A stretch of 9,223 bases of DNA. It comes from Saprospiraceae bacterium (GTDB taxonomy: Bacteria > Bacteroidota > Bacteroidia > Chitinophagales > Saprospiraceae). Made by a program: the position numbers and the translations under genes. Positions 7,608-9,223 of this stretch are shown in pieces. The stretch covers positions 1-9,223 of the forward strand of contig JACMMM010000197.1 of assembly GCA_014379065.1 (NCBI GenBank), given 5' to 3'. How positions within the stretch are numbered: position 1 is the stretch's first letter; each line of letters begins with the position of its first letter. Under the pieces are notes generated by a model. That model was not told the origin of the DNA, searched no databases, and saw only the letters and a list, made by a program, of their open reading frames with translations.

Positions 7608-8600
7608 ATGAAGAACAATCAAAAAATATTAAAAAAAATCAGTGCCGTATATTTTAGATTCAAACCCATTGTCATTTTCTATATTTTATTCGTAGCTTTT
7701 TGGATAATTCTCTATTTCTATAGAATTCAACTGACGACTTCAATTGATAATAATATTGGTGCTGGTTTTTTTCTATCTTATTTTGCATCGCTTTCAGAAG
7801 ACATCATTTTTTTTGGCATTATAGGTTTTGTGGCATTAGTTTTATCTACAAAACTTCCAGAAGACGAAGAATTTTCAATTAGAATTCGCTCACTTGCAAA
7901 TAGTGATAATGTTGGGTTGAGCGCAAAAAATTATTTAGAAAGTCAAATAAAAAAAATACTTGCCTATCATTCAGAAACCATAATCAAGGTTGTAATAAAA
8001 GATTATGATAGTAAAACCAATAGTATAAAAGTTTACACAGAGATAACTAATACTATAATGAATATGTGCAAAGATATTAGTTATCCACTTATTGAAACGG
8101 AAGCCCTAGTTGAACCTGATAGTAGTGTTAATGGAAATTACGGGTATATTTCATATCTGGGAGTCTATGACGAGCGAGAGGTGTCTAACCGAACGATCTT
8201 AATTGACGGAGACATTCATGAACTTGATCAAAATACTTTTAGGCAAGAAATCCCCTTTGTAATTTCAGAAAATAGTACGGCAAATTGGCGTTTGTGTTTT
8301 TGCATTTGGCAAAAGTTGGGGGCAGATAGGAAGGTGGACCAAAATTGGTATTTCAGCCAAGTAGAAAGATATACAGAAAGCCTTGTTGTTGAATTGCATA
8401 ATGAATTAGATAGCGACAATTTGATTGTTTATGATTATTCTTATTTAGATAGAGGAAAATCTCCGTGCGAAAGAATTTCAGAAAAAGGGTTGCAAATTGC
8501 AGGAAAAGATAAGAAAAAATTAGTAAACAATTTTCAATTTTACCCAATGGATAGATTTGAAATTTATTTTTCCGAACATAAAAATAAAGAAGATGAATAA
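7608..8600 (+). CDS. Unrecognised two-transmembrane protein with a large C-terminal soluble domain
   Basis: I do not recognise the family of this 330-residue protein. The N-terminus is basic (Lys/Arg at 2, 6, 9, 10, 17, 19). Hydrophobic segments at about 20-38 and 64-81 are separated by a short polar loop. The charge pattern predicts both termini inside, with about 245 residues (85-330) in the cytoplasm. That domain has alternating beta-like stretches (for example TIIKVVIKDY, NSIKVYTEI) and no catalytic motif I can name. The start at ATG 7608 is supported by AGAAAAGG just upstream. Its base composition is clearly more AT-rich, with many AAA/ATT/TTT codons, than the genes on either side, which suggests separate ancestry. 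Its stop overlaps the start of the polyglycine protein gene, so the two are probably translated together. Two-membrane-helix plus sensor architecture occurs in several defence effectors, but nothing here proves that role. Confidence 0.8.
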   Translation: MKNNQKILKKISAVYFRFKPIVIFYILFVAFWIILYFYRIQLTTSIDNNIGAGFFLSYFASLSEDIIFFGIIGFVALVLSTKLPEDEEFSIRIRSLANSDNVGLSAKNYLESQIKKILAYHSETIIKVVIKDYDSKTNSIKVYTEITNTIMNMCKDISYPLIETEALVEPDSSVNGNYGYISYLGVYDEREVSNRTILIDGDIHELDQNTFRQEIPFVISENSTANWRLCFCIWQKLGADRKVDQNWYFSQVERYTESLVVELHNELDSDNLIVYDYSYLDRGKSPCERISEKGLQIAGKDKKKLVNNFQFYPMDRFEIYFSEHKNKEDE

Positions 8601-8802
8601 CAATAAATCATTTTTTGAAGGACTAGAAGGCGGTGGTGGTGGTGGAACCACTACAACTACCACAACTACTGGTGGGGATAAATACCTCCAATTCCGAAAA
8701 GTTGACATGGAATATGTAAAATATTACGGCGGCGGCGGCGGAGGAGGTGGCGGCGGAGGTGGCGGTGGAGGTGGCGGTGGCGGTGGCGGTGGTGGCAGGT
8801 AA
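8593..8802 (+). CDS. Small Thr/Gly low-complexity protein with polyglycine C-terminus
   Basis: The predicted protein is 69 residues. ATG 8593 lies inside the last codons of the upstream gene (ATGAATAA overlap, stop at 8598-8600), a layout typical of translational coupling; an A/G-rich AAAGAAG abuts the start. The order is a short polar head (MNNNKSFFEGLE), six Gly, eight Thr (codons at 8647-8670), two Gly, a charged aromatic middle segment (DKYLQFRKVDMEYVKYY, residues 29-45), then 23 Gly and a final Arg. Gly codons mix GGC, GGT and GGA, so the tract is not a simple repeated triplet and looks kept for its protein sequence. No signal peptide or membrane helix is seen. The function is unknown; a partner or substrate of the upstream membrane protein is the simplest guess. 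Low-complexity DNA makes the gene call less certain than its layout suggests. Confidence 0.65.
   Translation: MNNNKSFFEGLEGGGGGGTTTTTTTTGGDKYLQFRKVDMEYVKYYGGGGGGGGGGGGGGGGGGGGGGGR
8728..8796 (+). repeat. GGN triplet tract encoding 23 Gly
   Basis: There are twenty-three consecutive GGN codons, mixed GGC/GGT/GGA with no GGG. A shorter GGN run (about 8629-8646) and an ACN run encoding eight Thr (8647-8670) precede it in the same gene. The tract contrasts sharply with the AT-rich sequence on both sides and could vary in length by slippage. Confidence 0.9.
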
Positions 8803-8825
8803 TTGTACACAATAAAAATGTATAA

Positions 8826-8910
8826 ACTATACTCCGAACGAATAGATTTTGTGCAATGCTCAAATCATTTCAAGTTCAAATGCACAAAATCTATTAGCGC
8901 GAAGTATAAT
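8826..8910. repeat. Long imperfect hairpin with a perfect 15-bp stem, downstream of the polyglycine gene
   Basis: AATAGATTTTGTGCA (8841-8855) and TGCACAAAATCTATT (8881-8895) are perfect inverted copies around a 25-base loop. Outside them, TATACT (8828-8833) and AGTATA (8903-8908) also pair, at equal 7-base offsets, and a few bases between them pair as well. It lies between convergent genes and may end transcription of the polyglycine operon, but there is no T tract. A structured RNA or a mobile-element end is also possible. Confidence 0.75.
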
Positions 8911-8969
8911 TCCAAGAGCAACGCACTCCCGCCAGCCAGCGCAGGCGGCGGTGTGCGTGAGTGCCCCCG

Positions 8970-9223
8970 TCACCCCCTCATCACCCTCGCCACCGCCACC
9001 AACACCACACAAGGAAACCCAATCCAAAGCACCTCGCTCGCCAGCACCTCCCGTCCCCACGGACTAAAAAAACTGCTCACCGACATCGGCGATACCTGAA
9101 TGTGCCGCCATGGAAAGAAAATCCGCTCCAGACTAAAAGGCCACCAGAGTGCACAACCTCGACCGCCATTGGTGAGCATATCGAGCAGGGGGTGCGAGGC
9201 CATGCTGAGGATGAACCAGGCAG
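8970..9223 (-). CDS. YdjM-type (DUF457) membrane-bound metal-dependent hydrolase, C-terminal end, truncated by window edge
   Basis: The frame is open to the last base of the window, so the N-terminus lies beyond 9223; the Met codon at 9203 is internal. The visible 83 residues begin AWFILSMASHPLLDML and carry the family pattern HPLLDMLTNGGRG, then WPFS, FFPWRHIQVSP and an FFSPWG segment, ending in a hydrophobic helix and the basic end ARVMRG. In this family the Asp after the SHPLLD stretch is one of the conserved metal-ligand residues, and the proteins are multi-pass inner-membrane enzymes. The E. coli relative YdjM is LexA-controlled; no LexA control can be judged here. GC content is markedly higher than in the polyglycine operon. 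The gene is convergent with that operon, 167 bp away. The family is confident; the substrate is unknown. Confidence 0.85.
   Translation of the reverse strand, partial: AWFILSMASHPLLDMLTNGGRGCALWWPFSLERIFFPWRHIQVSPMSVSSFFSPWGREVLASEVLWIGFPCVVLVAVARVMRG

Noticed and set aside
8557..8592. Longer start of the polyglycine protein at 8557
   Set aside because: It would overlap the upstream gene by 44 bases. The ATG at 8593 gives the common short stop/start overlap and better matches a coupled gene.
7608..8600. Assignment of the two-transmembrane protein to a named defence effector family
   Set aside because: Only the two-helix plus soluble-domain layout resembles such effectors. No nucleotide cyclase, polymerase or other sensor partner is present, so naming a system would be speculation.
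8803..9099. 98-codon + strand ORF after the polyglycine gene
   Set aside because: It runs through the 85-base hairpin and antisense to the hydrolase gene, and its protein is low-complexity with no family resemblance.

Overview
The window looks like a chromosomal segment of a Bacteroidota member, most likely a Saprospirales or Chitinophagales relative. The signs are a very large secreted protein built of SprB/Ig-like repeats with a C-terminal type IX secretion (T9SS) sorting domain, a hybrid histidine kinase next to a LytTR-type regulator, genes mostly without Shine-Dalgarno sites, and a Bacteroidota-type TAnnTTTG promoter element. No lineage can be fixed without a database search.

Layout. 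Positions 1-1782 hold a two-gene signalling operon on the + strand: the 3' part of a hybrid histidine kinase (ATPase end, receiver, HPt-like domain), then a complete receiver-LytTR response regulator 9 bp later. Positions 1834-5511 hold a 1225-residue T9SS-exported modular surface or secreted protein. A 26-bp near-identical direct repeat brackets this gene. It corresponds to the last codons of the LytTR gene, which suggests that the gene was inserted or that a second regulator gene was lost. Positions 5546-7192 on the - strand hold a phosphoesterase of the phospholipase C/acid phosphatase family. It is convergent with the big gene and has its own promoter-like element.

Positions 7193-7607 are non-coding and contain two nested inverted repeats that share a TTGCGT/ACGCAA core. 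They are followed by an AT-rich two-gene unit (7608-8802): an unrecognised two-transmembrane protein of 330 residues whose stop overlaps the start of a 69-residue protein with 8 consecutive Thr and 23 consecutive Gly. A long imperfect hairpin (8826-8910) closes this unit. The composition then becomes GC-rich. On the - strand, running out of the window, is the C-terminal end of a YdjM-type (DUF457) membrane-bound metal-dependent hydrolase.

How the genes work together. The kinase and LytTR regulator probably form one signalling pathway. The big T9SS protein immediately downstream is a natural candidate target or neighbour, but nothing in the sequence proves regulation. The phosphoesterase appears independent. 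The AT-rich two-transmembrane/polyglycine pair, set between hairpins, is the least explained and most cassette-like part of the window.
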